In this document: positions 17,654 to 24,501 of the stretch, piece by piece
Layout: every line of letters starts with the position of its first letter
Position numbering within the stretch: the stretch's first letter is position 1
Assembly (NCBI GenBank): GCA_900551245.1
Contig: URVC01000052.1
Coordinates: 1-33,466, forward strand
Source: an uncultured bacterium
GTDB lineage: Bacteria; Verrucomicrobiota; Lentisphaeria; Victivallales; Victivallaceae
DNA length: 33,466 bases
Reading direction: 5' to 3'
The notes under the pieces: generated by a model
Databases searched by the model: none
What the model saw: only the letters and a program-made list of their open reading frames with translations
Told to the model about the DNA's origin: nothing
Program-made: the position numbers and the translations under genes

Positions 17654-17682
17654 TTGTCGAAATCGTTTTCCCGTGTTATATT
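17654..17682 (+). promoter_or_regulatory. Probable recX promoter
   Basis: TTGTCG (17654-17659) and TATATT (17677-17682) are separated by 17 bases, 25 bases before the recX ATG. A second candidate is the extended -10 element TGATATAAT at 17588-17596, which lacks a clear -35. Either could drive the gene; no LexA-like palindrome was noticed. Confidence 0.5.
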
Positions 17683-17707
17683 ATAAGGAAAATCATTCGA
17701 GGTCGGT

Positions 17708-18268
17708 ATGGAGCAGGAACGGAAGAACAAAAGGAGCATTTCGCCGCTGGAGCGGGCGATGCGGCTGCTGAGCGTCCGCTCCTATTCGGAGCAGGAGCTC
17801 ATGCTGAAACTCCGGCGGGCGGGGGTGGCTGACGCGGAGGCACGGGCCGCTGTGGCCGAGTGCCGCCGCCGCGGCTATCTCAACGATGAACTGCTCGCGG
17901 AGGATTTTGCCCATGCACTTTCCGCGCGCGGAAGCGGCGCCCGCCTCATCCGGATGCGGCTCCGTACCCGCGGGCTCGCGGCGGAGCATGTCGAAGCCGC
18001 GCTCGAAAAGACCGCCGATCTTGAATACGAGGCCGCCCGCCGCGCCCTCGAATACAAACTGCGCATGCTCGCAAAAGAGAAGGATCCTCGTAAAAAGCGG
18101 GAGAAGGCGTTCCGTTTTCTGGTCAGCCGCGGCTTCTCCGGCGCCGTTATCCGCGAGCTCTTCAGTAAAACCGACTTCGGCAATGCTGCCGAAACGGAGT
18201 TTGACCCCTTCGGCGATGCGGAATGTGACTGTTTCGACGATGGCGACGACGGAACCGGTTCCTGCTGA
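17708..18268 (+). CDS. recX: RecX family regulatory protein
   Basis: The 186-residue protein matches RecX in size and pattern. Residues about 15-60 contain the first three-helix unit (AMRLLSVRSYSEQELMLKL, then AAVAECRRRGYLNDELLAED, close to the family's GYLDD.R.A), and later units follow (AHALSARGSGARLIRMRLRT, then RRALEYKLRML and FLVSRGFSGAVIRELF). RecX binds RecA filaments in the cytoplasm and modulates recombination and SOS signalling. The last 30 residues are an acidic, cysteine-containing tail (DPFGDAECDCFDDGDDG) that is not part of the conserved fold. A GAGGTCGGT site precedes the ATG. No recA gene is adjacent; the gene stands alone between divergent minus-strand and downstream plus-strand operons. 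Confidence 0.88.
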   Translation: MEQERKNKRSISPLERAMRLLSVRSYSEQELMLKLRRAGVADAEARAAVAECRRRGYLNDELLAEDFAHALSARGSGARLIRMRLRTRGLAAEHVEAALEKTADLEYEAARRALEYKLRMLAKEKDPRKKREKAFRFLVSRGFSGAVIRELFSKTDFGNAAETEFDPFGDAECDCFDDGDDGTGSC

Positions 18269-18323
18269 CCGGTTGCTTTTTCTCTGCAAAAAAACGATCC
18301 CGAGGCCTCTTGCTTTCCCTTTC

Positions 18324-18342
18324 TTATGCAAAAATTGCATAA
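18324..18342. promoter_or_regulatory. Candidate operator, 8-bp inverted repeat upstream of the LacI-type gene
   Basis: TTATGCAA and TTGCATAA flank a 3-base A spacer, giving a perfect 19-base palindrome 26 bases before the -35 hexamer of the LacI-type gene. This fits an operator for autoregulation, although LacI-family sites more often have a central CG. It could alternatively be a weak recX terminator, but no T-run follows directly. Confidence 0.45.
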
Positions 18343-18368
18343 ATGAGACAATTTTTACTATTTTACTA

Positions 18369-18396
18369 TTGACATTTGCAGAAAATCGAGTATAAT
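18369..18396 (+). promoter_or_regulatory. sigma70 promoter of the LacI/pilin/GH50-like operon
   Basis: A perfect TTGACA (18369-18374) and a perfect TATAAT (18391-18396) are separated by 16 bases. The CTATTGACAT and CAGAAAAT parts also resemble the two minus-strand promoters at 13461 and 17481. The start codon at 18427 lies 30 bases downstream. Confidence 0.8.
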
Positions 18397-18426
18397 TATA
18401 GAGGAAGCAAAAAAAGGTGTAGAAAA

Positions 18427-19443
18427 ATGGCTGTATCGAGAACGAGAAAAACCAATGGAACATCGGGGGTGCTGGCGCAGGTGGCGCTCCGGGCCCGGGT
18501 TTCGACCGGGACGGTGAGCCGTGTATTCAACAACAGTGCTTTGATTCCTTCGGAAACCCGCAGCCGGGTGTTGTCGGCGGCGCGCGAGCTGGGATTCCGG
18601 CCGCGGGTCGGAGTCCGGAACAAGCAGATCGCGCTGGTGACCGAGCCGCCGTACAAGACGGTGATGGGCGGATACGTCAACACGCTGACCCAGTACATCT
18701 GCTTCGCGCTGTCGCGGGCGAATGCCGGAATCAATCTGATTACGGAGGACCGCATCGGGAGTCTTTCCGACTGCTGGTTCGACGGCATCATCGGCATCGC
18801 CTGGGAGCCGGAAACGATCGGAATGCTGCGCAAGCTGCGCAATCTGCCGATCGTCTGGCTCAGCGACGATCAGAGCGAATATTTTCACACCATCTATGTG
18901 GACTGCCGTGCGACCGGCCGTCTCGCCGGAGAGTATCTCTTCAGCAAGGGACATCGCCGGATCGCCGTCATTCACGAGCCCGATTACACCGGCACCGGCC
19001 GGGCGGACGGCGTCGGCGACGTGCTGCGGGAGAACGGATTCGATCCGGAGGAGTATCTGCTGAAGTTCGCCAACACGCTGCCGCTGCATCTCTCGGTCAA
19101 GCAGATGATCGATGCCGGATGCACCGCGGTCTGGGTGACCGGCGAGGATATGAAGGCGCTCGAAGTGAACTGGCTGATTCAGGAGCTGGCCGGAAAGCGG
19201 GTGCCGGAGGACATTTCGCTGATGGCGTTCGAAAATCCGGGGATCTCCGAATTCCAGCGCCCCTCGCTGACGACCATCGCGAGCCCGCTGCGGGAAACCG
19301 CGGAGAAGGCGGTGGAACTCGTTCTCGCGGACGAACTGGATGGACTTCAGAAAATCGAATTGAGCAATACGTTGATCGAACGGAATTCGGTCATGACATT
19401 GAAACCCGAATCAAGGAAAGGTATTCATCATGTCGCGCTTTAA
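18427..19443 (+). CDS. LacI family transcriptional regulator
   Basis: The start is the ATG at 18427 with an AAAGGTG site 7-8 bases upstream; the frame runs further back to 18376 but that lies between the promoter hexamers. The 338-residue product has a LacI helix-turn-helix at about residues 14-60 (VLAQVALRARVSTGTVSRVF, then SETRSRVLSAARELGFRPR) and a periplasmic-binding-protein-like sensor domain after about residue 65, with the usual YVDCRATGRLAGEYLFSKGH, HRRIAVIHEP and late SLMAFENPG and PSLTTIASPLRETAEKAVEL stretches. It binds DNA as a dimer and responds to a sugar effector. It heads an operon with two pilin-like genes and a GH50-like hydrolase and presumably controls it; the palindrome at 18324 is a candidate site. 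The N-terminal 12 residues are basic and unusual for the family. Confidence 0.92.
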   Translation: MAVSRTRKTNGTSGVLAQVALRARVSTGTVSRVFNNSALIPSETRSRVLSAARELGFRPRVGVRNKQIALVTEPPYKTVMGGYVNTLTQYICFALSRANAGINLITEDRIGSLSDCWFDGIIGIAWEPETIGMLRKLRNLPIVWLSDDQSEYFHTIYVDCRATGRLAGEYLFSKGHRRIAVIHEPDYTGTGRADGVGDVLRENGFDPEEYLLKFANTLPLHLSVKQMIDAGCTAVWVTGEDMKALEVNWLIQELAGKRVPEDISLMAFENPGISEFQRPSLTTIASPLRETAEKAVELVLADELDGLQKIELSNTLIERNSVMTLKPESRKGIHHVAL

Positions 19444-19462
19444 CAAGGAGGGTCGGACACCA

Positions 19463-20233
19463 ATGAAAAAGCATTTTACCTTGATTGAACTCTTAATTGT
19501 GATTGCTATCATCGCCATTCTGGCGGCGCTGCTGTTGCCGGCGCTGAACAGCGCGCGGGACAAGGCGCGGGATCTCACCTGTGTCAACAACCTCAAGCAG
19601 ATCGGCACCTACATGACGATGTATGTTGATATCAACAAGAACAAGTTTCCCAAGTACAACGGGAATCTTAATACGACAAGTGCAGCTTATAACGAGCAGG
19701 GAAAATGGCAGGATGCGCTGTATCGGATGACGAAACCAGAATTGGACCTTATTGATCTGATTCATTATGACAGACCGGATCAGTCGATAGATAAAATCAA
19801 AGGCGACAACCGGCCCAAAGTTTTCTTCGCCTGTCCTGCCATGCCGGAATCAAAACCATATTCGCAAGGTATTTCTTCGCATTATTCAATCAACTCCTAC
19901 CATGCCAATCCGGACTATGCGGATCATCTCGGGTCGTGGGAATCTGCAAATGCTCATGGACCGAATTTTCTGATTACCTCAATTAAGCATCCTTCACGCC
20001 GGATGATTGTGATGGATACCGCCAGGGAAGATGCCAATCCGGAGGTTGGCAGTCGCAGTAATGTTGGAAACATTTCCTTATGGCGGCATCAGAAAAAACA
20101 GGGAATGAATGTCCTTTTTGTAGATGGGCATGCAAAAATGATGAAATATGGTCAGATCCCAGACAATGGTGGGGTCGGCAGTGGTAGCTGGAGCAGAGAT
20201 CCGAACGGATTCTGGGCCACTTGGAAAAATTGA
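19463..20233 (+). CDS. Pilin-like protein, H-X11-DG variant
   Basis: The start is taken at the ATG at 19463, which gives the compact leader MKKHFTLIELL and has AAGGAGG 11 bases upstream. An in-frame ATG at 19430, overlapping the end of the LacI-type gene and with its own AAAGG site, would add 11 residues and cannot be excluded. The 256-residue protein carries the helix FTLIELLIVIAIIAILAALL, preceded by histidine rather than glycine, and then LLPALNSARDKARDLTCVNN. The C-terminal signature RHQKKQGMNVLFVDGH has two extra residues between histidine and DG compared with the usual H-X9-DG. Base composition is visibly more AT-rich than its neighbours, suggesting divergence or transfer. It is followed by a second pilin-like gene 37 bases downstream. 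Confidence 0.82.
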   Translation: MKKHFTLIELLIVIAIIAILAALLLPALNSARDKARDLTCVNNLKQIGTYMTMYVDINKNKFPKYNGNLNTTSAAYNEQGKWQDALYRMTKPELDLIDLIHYDRPDQSIDKIKGDNRPKVFFACPAMPESKPYSQGISSHYSINSYHANPDYADHLGSWESANAHGPNFLITSIKHPSRRMIVMDTAREDANPEVGSRSNVGNISLWRHQKKQGMNVLFVDGHAKMMKYGQIPDNGGVGSGSWSRDPNGFWATWKN

Positions 20234-20270
20234 TGAAACCCACTCCCAACAAAAGGAAAGGAAATAGAAA

Positions 20271-20984
20271 ATGAGACACAACTTCACCCTTTTCGAACTC
20301 CTGCTGATCGTCGGAGTTATCGCAATCGCGGCGGCAATGATGCACCCGATGCTCTCGGCGGCGCGCGACGCGGCGGCGGAAGCCGGATGCCGCAGCAACC
20401 TCTCGCTTTTCAGCAAGGCGTCAACCTCCTACAGCAACGACAACGACAACTGGGCGATCACCGGTTACCTCGGCGCGAAGACCGGCAACTGGTTCCATGT
20501 CTTCGAGAGATCGTACGGCGTCAGCAAGGATGCGTTTCACTGCCCGGCCGATGCGAACTACTCCTTCAGCTCGAAGGGGCTCAACTACGGCCTGAACGTG
20601 CTCACTTTCGGCGAAACCTTCAACAACAACCAGAAGAAGGTACCGCACAAGGTCGATGAGATTTCGAAGTTCGGCCGCAACGACAAGCTGATCATGTTCA
20701 TCGACACCCCGCCGGTCTGCGCCGGATACAACGGCAAGATCCGTCACGGCGGCGGCCAGGGCGCCTATTATGAATCCACCTCGCCGGTCGCGCCCTACAA
20801 CTCGGCTTCGGCCTACTATCCGGCCTACGTCCGCCACTCGGACAATGCCGAGGCGATGATGTTTGACGGCCACGTCGAGACGCTCTCCGTCCGTCAGCTT
20901 ACCGACGAGCGTGACCAGTACACCAATCCGCGGGTCGAGCAGTGGCGCGACGGCAATCTGGCGCTCCGCGGCAACGTGAAGTAA
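20271..20984 (+). CDS. Pilin-like protein, divergent leader, canonical H-X9-DG
   Basis: The 237-residue protein has a leader of only four residues (MRHN) before FTLFELLLIVGVIAIAAAMM, so the third hydrophobic position is phenylalanine and the helix is less regular than in the other three copies. The residue before the phenylalanine is asparagine. The C-terminal end has RHSDNAEAMMFDGH, a canonical H-X9-DG motif. A purine-rich AAAGGAAAGGAAATAG site precedes the ATG. It is GC-rich, unlike the adjacent paralogue, so the pair is not a recent tandem duplication. It is followed after 21 bases by the GH50-like gene. No function is established; it belongs to the same recurrent enzyme-linked group as the proteins at 11105, 16509 and 19463. 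Confidence 0.82.
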   Translation: MRHNFTLFELLLIVGVIAIAAAMMHPMLSAARDAAAEAGCRSNLSLFSKASTSYSNDNDNWAITGYLGAKTGNWFHVFERSYGVSKDAFHCPADANYSFSSKGLNYGLNVLTFGETFNNNQKKVPHKVDEISKFGRNDKLIMFIDTPPVCAGYNGKIRHGGGQGAYYESTSPVAPYNSASAYYPAYVRHSDNAEAMMFDGHVETLSVRQLTDERDQYTNPRVEQWRDGNLALRGNVK

Positions 20985-21005
20985 TCTCCCGGAATTTGTG
21001 AGGAT

Positions 21006-23054
21006 ATGATGAAGTTACTGAAGCTCTGGTGCGGCCTCCTTGCCGCCGCGGTAATCTCCGTCGGCGCGGAGGAGCTGCCTTACAAGGCGGATAATGTTTC
21101 CGCCAAAGGTTCCGGCAAGGTTGCCGTAAACGGCCGGGAGATCCATCTTAAGATCGACGACCCGCGCGGAACCTCCGGCGTGCGGATTGTCCCGCCCGGC
21201 AAGGGCGGCGTCTGGGATATGTCCCGCTACAAGGTGCTGGCCGCCGACATCGAGAATCTCTCGAAGGAGCACCAGATGCGGCTGGTGATGTTCATCTCCA
21301 ACGGTTCCTGGCCCAACAAGGATTTCAAGGAGAACTACGTCGGCATCGCGTTGAATCCGGGCGAGAAGCGCACACTGCGGATGGAGCTGCCACATGCGAA
21401 ACGTTTCCACTTCCCCAAAGGGGTGCCCGCACCTGCCGCGATCGACACCACGAAGGTGAAGGCGGTCGAGTTCTACATGCAGTGGCCGTTTGAGCCGAAA
21501 AAGCCCGGGCTGGCCGACTGCCGGATCAGCAACCTCCGGCTGGAGGAGCCCGGCGCGGTGAAGGCGGCGCCGGAACCGTTCTTCCCCTTCATCGACCGGT
21601 ATGGTCAGTTCGTCCACGATGAGTGGCCGGCCAAGATCCATTCCGACGCCGATCTGGTTCGCAACCTTCAGGAGGAGGAGAAGGAGCTTGCCGCTTCGAA
21701 GCGGCCGGCGGAGTGGAACCGCTTCGGCGGCTGGAAGAATGGTCCGCAGCTGGAAGCGACCGGCAACTTCCGCGTCGCCAAATACGACGGCAAGTGGTGG
21801 ATGGTCGACCCGGAGGGACGGCTCTTCTTCTCGCACGGCATGGATGTGCTGACCACCTCCGGCAATGCGATCCGCTGTGCCGGGCGGCCTGAGTGGTTCG
21901 CCTTCCCGGTCGGCAACGAGAAGGAGATCGCCTTCAACCGGCGCAACCTCCAGATCAAGTACGGCAAAGAGGATTACGAGCCGGATTTCTTCCGGATGGT
22001 CAGCCGCCGGCTGGAGCACTGGGGCTTCAATTCGATCGGCGACTGGGGCGACTTCCGCCTGATCGCGCTCGGAAAAACCCCTTACACGATGCAGCTTACC
22101 GATTACGACTGGAAGATGCCGCGGGTCGGCAAGAGCAATCTCAAGTTCTACGACGTGTACGACCCGCGTTATGTGGCGAAGATGCGGACGCTGATCCCCG
22201 ATCTGGCGGAGAAGCATCCGGAGGTGCTACGGTCGCTCACCGACCCGATGTGCATCGGCTACTTCATCGACAACGAGCTCAACTTCGGCAACCGCAAACC
22301 GCTGGAACTCATCCGCGCGGTGCTCGGCAGTCCGGAGAAGCAGTACATCAAGCGCGAGTTCATCGGCGATTTGAAGCGCAAGTATCACACGATCCACAAG
22401 CTCAACAAGGCCTGGGGGACGGAGTACGCAAACTGGAACGCGATGCTGCGGAGCACCGAGGTGCCCAAAAAGCAGACCGAAGCGTACCGCGCCGACGGCA
22501 GGGCGTTTCAGGAGAAGACGATCGACCGTTACTTCCAGATCTGCCGCGATACGGTCAAATCGGTGGCGCCGCACCGGCTCTATCTCGGATGCCGTTTCAT
22601 CAGCACCGACAGCGTGATTCCGGAACTGTCGGCGGCGTCGAAGAAGTACTGCGACGTTCTGACGGTCAACATCTACGCGCATTCGCCGGCCAATCTCGGT
22701 GCTGCGACCTTCCCGGATATGCCGGTGCTGATCGGCGAGTTCCATTTCGGCGTGCTCGACCGCGGCATGTATTCGCCGGGACTCTGCCCGGTCGGTGTGG
22801 ATCAGAATGACCGGGCGACGGCCTACACCCGGTTCCTGCAGGGCGCACTGCTCCATCCGCAGATTGTCGGCGCGCACTGGTTCCAGTACCGCGACCAGCC
22901 GCTGACCGGCCGCGGCGACGGGGAGCGTTACCAGATCGGCTTCGTCGACGTCGCCGACACCCCCTATCCGGAAATCTGCCGCGCTTCGCGTGAAGTCGGC
23001 GAGAACATGTACCAGTACCGGATGAAAGGGGAAGCGAAAAATCAGATGAAGTAA
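21006..23054 (+). CDS. Secreted glycoside hydrolase, GH50 (beta-agarase)-like, clan GH-A
   Basis: The 682-residue protein has a signal peptide (LLKLWCGLLAAAVISVGA, cleavage near residue 22), an N-terminal carbohydrate-binding-like beta domain to about residue 185, and a TIM-barrel domain after about residue 195 that begins FIDRYGQFVHDEWPAKIHSD, a pattern I associate with GH50 agarases. The clan GH-A acid/base is likely Glu424 in YFIDNELNFG and the nucleophile Glu578 in LIGEFHFG. Such enzymes act on galactans outside the cytoplasm; the real substrate here may be another galactose-containing polymer. A GAGG site precedes two ATG codons at 21006 and 21009; the second has the better spacing. It is the last gene of the LacI-type operon and is followed by a terminator. 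GH42-like or an uncharacterised GH-A family are alternatives. Confidence 0.75.
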   Translation: MMKLLKLWCGLLAAAVISVGAEELPYKADNVSAKGSGKVAVNGREIHLKIDDPRGTSGVRIVPPGKGGVWDMSRYKVLAADIENLSKEHQMRLVMFISNGSWPNKDFKENYVGIALNPGEKRTLRMELPHAKRFHFPKGVPAPAAIDTTKVKAVEFYMQWPFEPKKPGLADCRISNLRLEEPGAVKAAPEPFFPFIDRYGQFVHDEWPAKIHSDADLVRNLQEEEKELAASKRPAEWNRFGGWKNGPQLEATGNFRVAKYDGKWWMVDPEGRLFFSHGMDVLTTSGNAIRCAGRPEWFAFPVGNEKEIAFNRRNLQIKYGKEDYEPDFFRMVSRRLEHWGFNSIGDWGDFRLIALGKTPYTMQLTDYDWKMPRVGKSNLKFYDVYDPRYVAKMRTLIPDLAEKHPEVLRSLTDPMCIGYFIDNELNFGNRKPLELIRAVLGSPEKQYIKREFIGDLKRKYHTIHKLNKAWGTEYANWNAMLRSTEVPKKQTEAYRADGRAFQEKTIDRYFQICRDTVKSVAPHRLYLGCRFISTDSVIPELSAASKKYCDVLTVNIYAHSPANLGAATFPDMPVLIGEFHFGVLDRGMYSPGLCPVGVDQNDRATAYTRFLQGALLHPQIVGAHWFQYRDQPLTGRGDGERYQIGFVDVADTPYPEICRASREVGENMYQYRMKGEAKNQMK

Positions 23055-23076
23055 GATCGAAGCCCCCTCATATCCG

Positions 23077-23115
23077 GCCCTCCTGCGTCCGACCGGCGCG
23101 GGAGGGCTGTTTTGC
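23077..23115 (+). terminator. Terminator of the LacI/pilin/GH50-like operon
   Basis: A 10-bp stem with one G-T pair (23077-23086 with 23098-23107) surrounds an 11-base loop and is followed by a T-rich tail (TGTTTTGC, then TTTT). It lies 22 bases after the hydrolase gene. Confidence 0.75.
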
Positions 23116-23166
23116 TTTTCCGCGCCGGTCCATGCGGGAATCTCGGGGGGCGGCGCGGAAAAGCGT

Positions 23167-23195
23167 TTGTTTTTTGCGTTCTCTCGTGATATAAT
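23167..23195 (+). promoter_or_regulatory. Promoter of the glycosyltransferase pair
   Basis: TTGTTT (23167-23172) and a perfect TATAAT (23190-23195) are separated by 17 bases, and TG at 23187-23188 adds an extended -10. The start codon of the first gene is 125 bases downstream, so the transcript would have a leader of over 100 bases. Confidence 0.7.
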
Positions 23196-23319
23196 AAAAG
23201 AGGTATATTCAAGACGATAAGCGCATGGAACGTCGGGCGGCGGAGCGGTTCCTGGACGGGGAGCCCGGGCCCGGCGGGGATTCCGGGGGACTGCCTGTTT
23301 CCGGCGCAGAGGATGACAG

Positions 23320-24486
23320 ATGCATACGGAATGGCTGCTTCGGATCGACCGCTGGCTCGGCGGAGTGCTTCTGCTGTTCTGCCGGAGGTGGCGGCGGCGG
23401 AACCCGCCCGCGACGGTCCGGACGATTCTGATTTTCAAATTCATGGGCGGCGGCTCGATCACTGTGGCCGGGCCGCTTCTGCTGGCGCTTCGCCGGAAGC
23501 ACCCCGATGCCCGGCTGGTGCTGGTCTGCACGTCGCAGGTGGCGGCGCACGCGGAACTGCTCGGGCTTTTTGACCGGATTGAAGCGGTTGACGACCGCGG
23601 GGTGTTCCGTCTGGCGTTTTCCCTGCTTGCCATGTTGTACCGGTGCCGGAGGATGCGGCCGGAACTTTCGGTCAATCTGGAGGTCTATTCCCGGGTGGCG
23701 GTGTTCTGCAGTGCGCTGGCGGGAGGGCGGTTCCGGAGCGGATTTTATCTGGAAGACGAGGCGTTTGCGCGCCGCTGCTGCGATGCGGCGCTCCCCTTCG
23801 CGCGGCGGGGGCGGGTGTTTGAATCGTATGATGCGCTGGCGGGGGCGCTGGCCGCGCCGTTGCCGGAGCCGGAGGCGTTGCGGCAGCATGTCTGCGCCGG
23901 AATTTCCGCTTCGCCGGAGGAGACTCCGGTGCTGGTGGCGGCGCCGTTCTGCAGTGCCCTGAGTTTTCTGCGCCGCTGGGATTTTGCCGCCTGGGGGGAA
24001 TTTCTCGCCGGGTTTCTGGCGGCGCATCCGCAGTGGCGGGTGCTGGTGATCGGGGGGCCGAAAGATGCGGCCCACGCGCAGGAGATCCTCGCCGCACTGC
24101 CGCCGGAGCTGGCGGAACGGGCCGTTTCCGGCTGCGGCAGACTTTCTCTGCGGGAGTCGGTGGCGGCGATCCACCGCTCGTCGCTCTTCGTCGGCATCGA
24201 CAGCGCGCCGCTTCACTGGGCGCGGCTGACGGGGCGGCGAGTGCTCGGCATCTGGGGAGCGACCGAGCCGGAACTTCTGCTGCGGCCATCGCCGTGGCTC
24301 GTCGAAACGGTGATCCGGGTGGAGGCGGCCTGCTCCCCGTGCGTGCACGCGGTCGGGCGGAGCCGCTGTTCCGGCCGGGCGGAGTGCATGGCGGCGGTCG
24401 CGCCGGAACGGGTGCTCGCGGAGGCGGAGCGACTGCTCCGGCGGACGGAGCCCGGCATGTGTCAAGTTGCATTATCCATGAAGTGA
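23320..24486 (+). CDS. Glycosyltransferase family 9 (heptosyltransferase-like) protein
   Basis: The 388-residue protein has a GT-B fold pattern: an N-terminal Rossmann half with TILIFKFMGGGSITVAGPLL (about residues 35-54) and a C-terminal half with WRVLVIGGPKDAAHAQEILA and the GT9 motif SSLFVGIDSAPLHWARLTG (about 288-306). Near the end CSPCVH...C...C is a cysteine arrangement often found in LPS heptosyltransferases. Such enzymes transfer heptose or another sugar from a nucleotide donor to lipid A-core at the inner face of the inner membrane, consistent with a Gram-negative envelope. A GAGGATG site lies close to the ATG at 23320. A membrane GT-C-like gene follows 15 bases downstream, so the two probably act on the same surface glycan. 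The donor sugar is unknown. Confidence 0.85.
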   Translation: MHTEWLLRIDRWLGGVLLLFCRRWRRRNPPATVRTILIFKFMGGGSITVAGPLLLALRRKHPDARLVLVCTSQVAAHAELLGLFDRIEAVDDRGVFRLAFSLLAMLYRCRRMRPELSVNLEVYSRVAVFCSALAGGRFRSGFYLEDEAFARRCCDAALPFARRGRVFESYDALAGALAAPLPEPEALRQHVCAGISASPEETPVLVAAPFCSALSFLRRWDFAAWGEFLAGFLAAHPQWRVLVIGGPKDAAHAQEILAALPPELAERAVSGCGRLSLRESVAAIHRSSLFVGIDSAPLHWARLTGRRVLGIWGATEPELLLRPSPWLVETVIRVEAACSPCVHAVGRSRCSGRAECMAAVAPERVLAEAERLLRRTEPGMCQVALSMK

Positions 24487-24501
24487 TCTCAGGAGGTCGT
24501 G

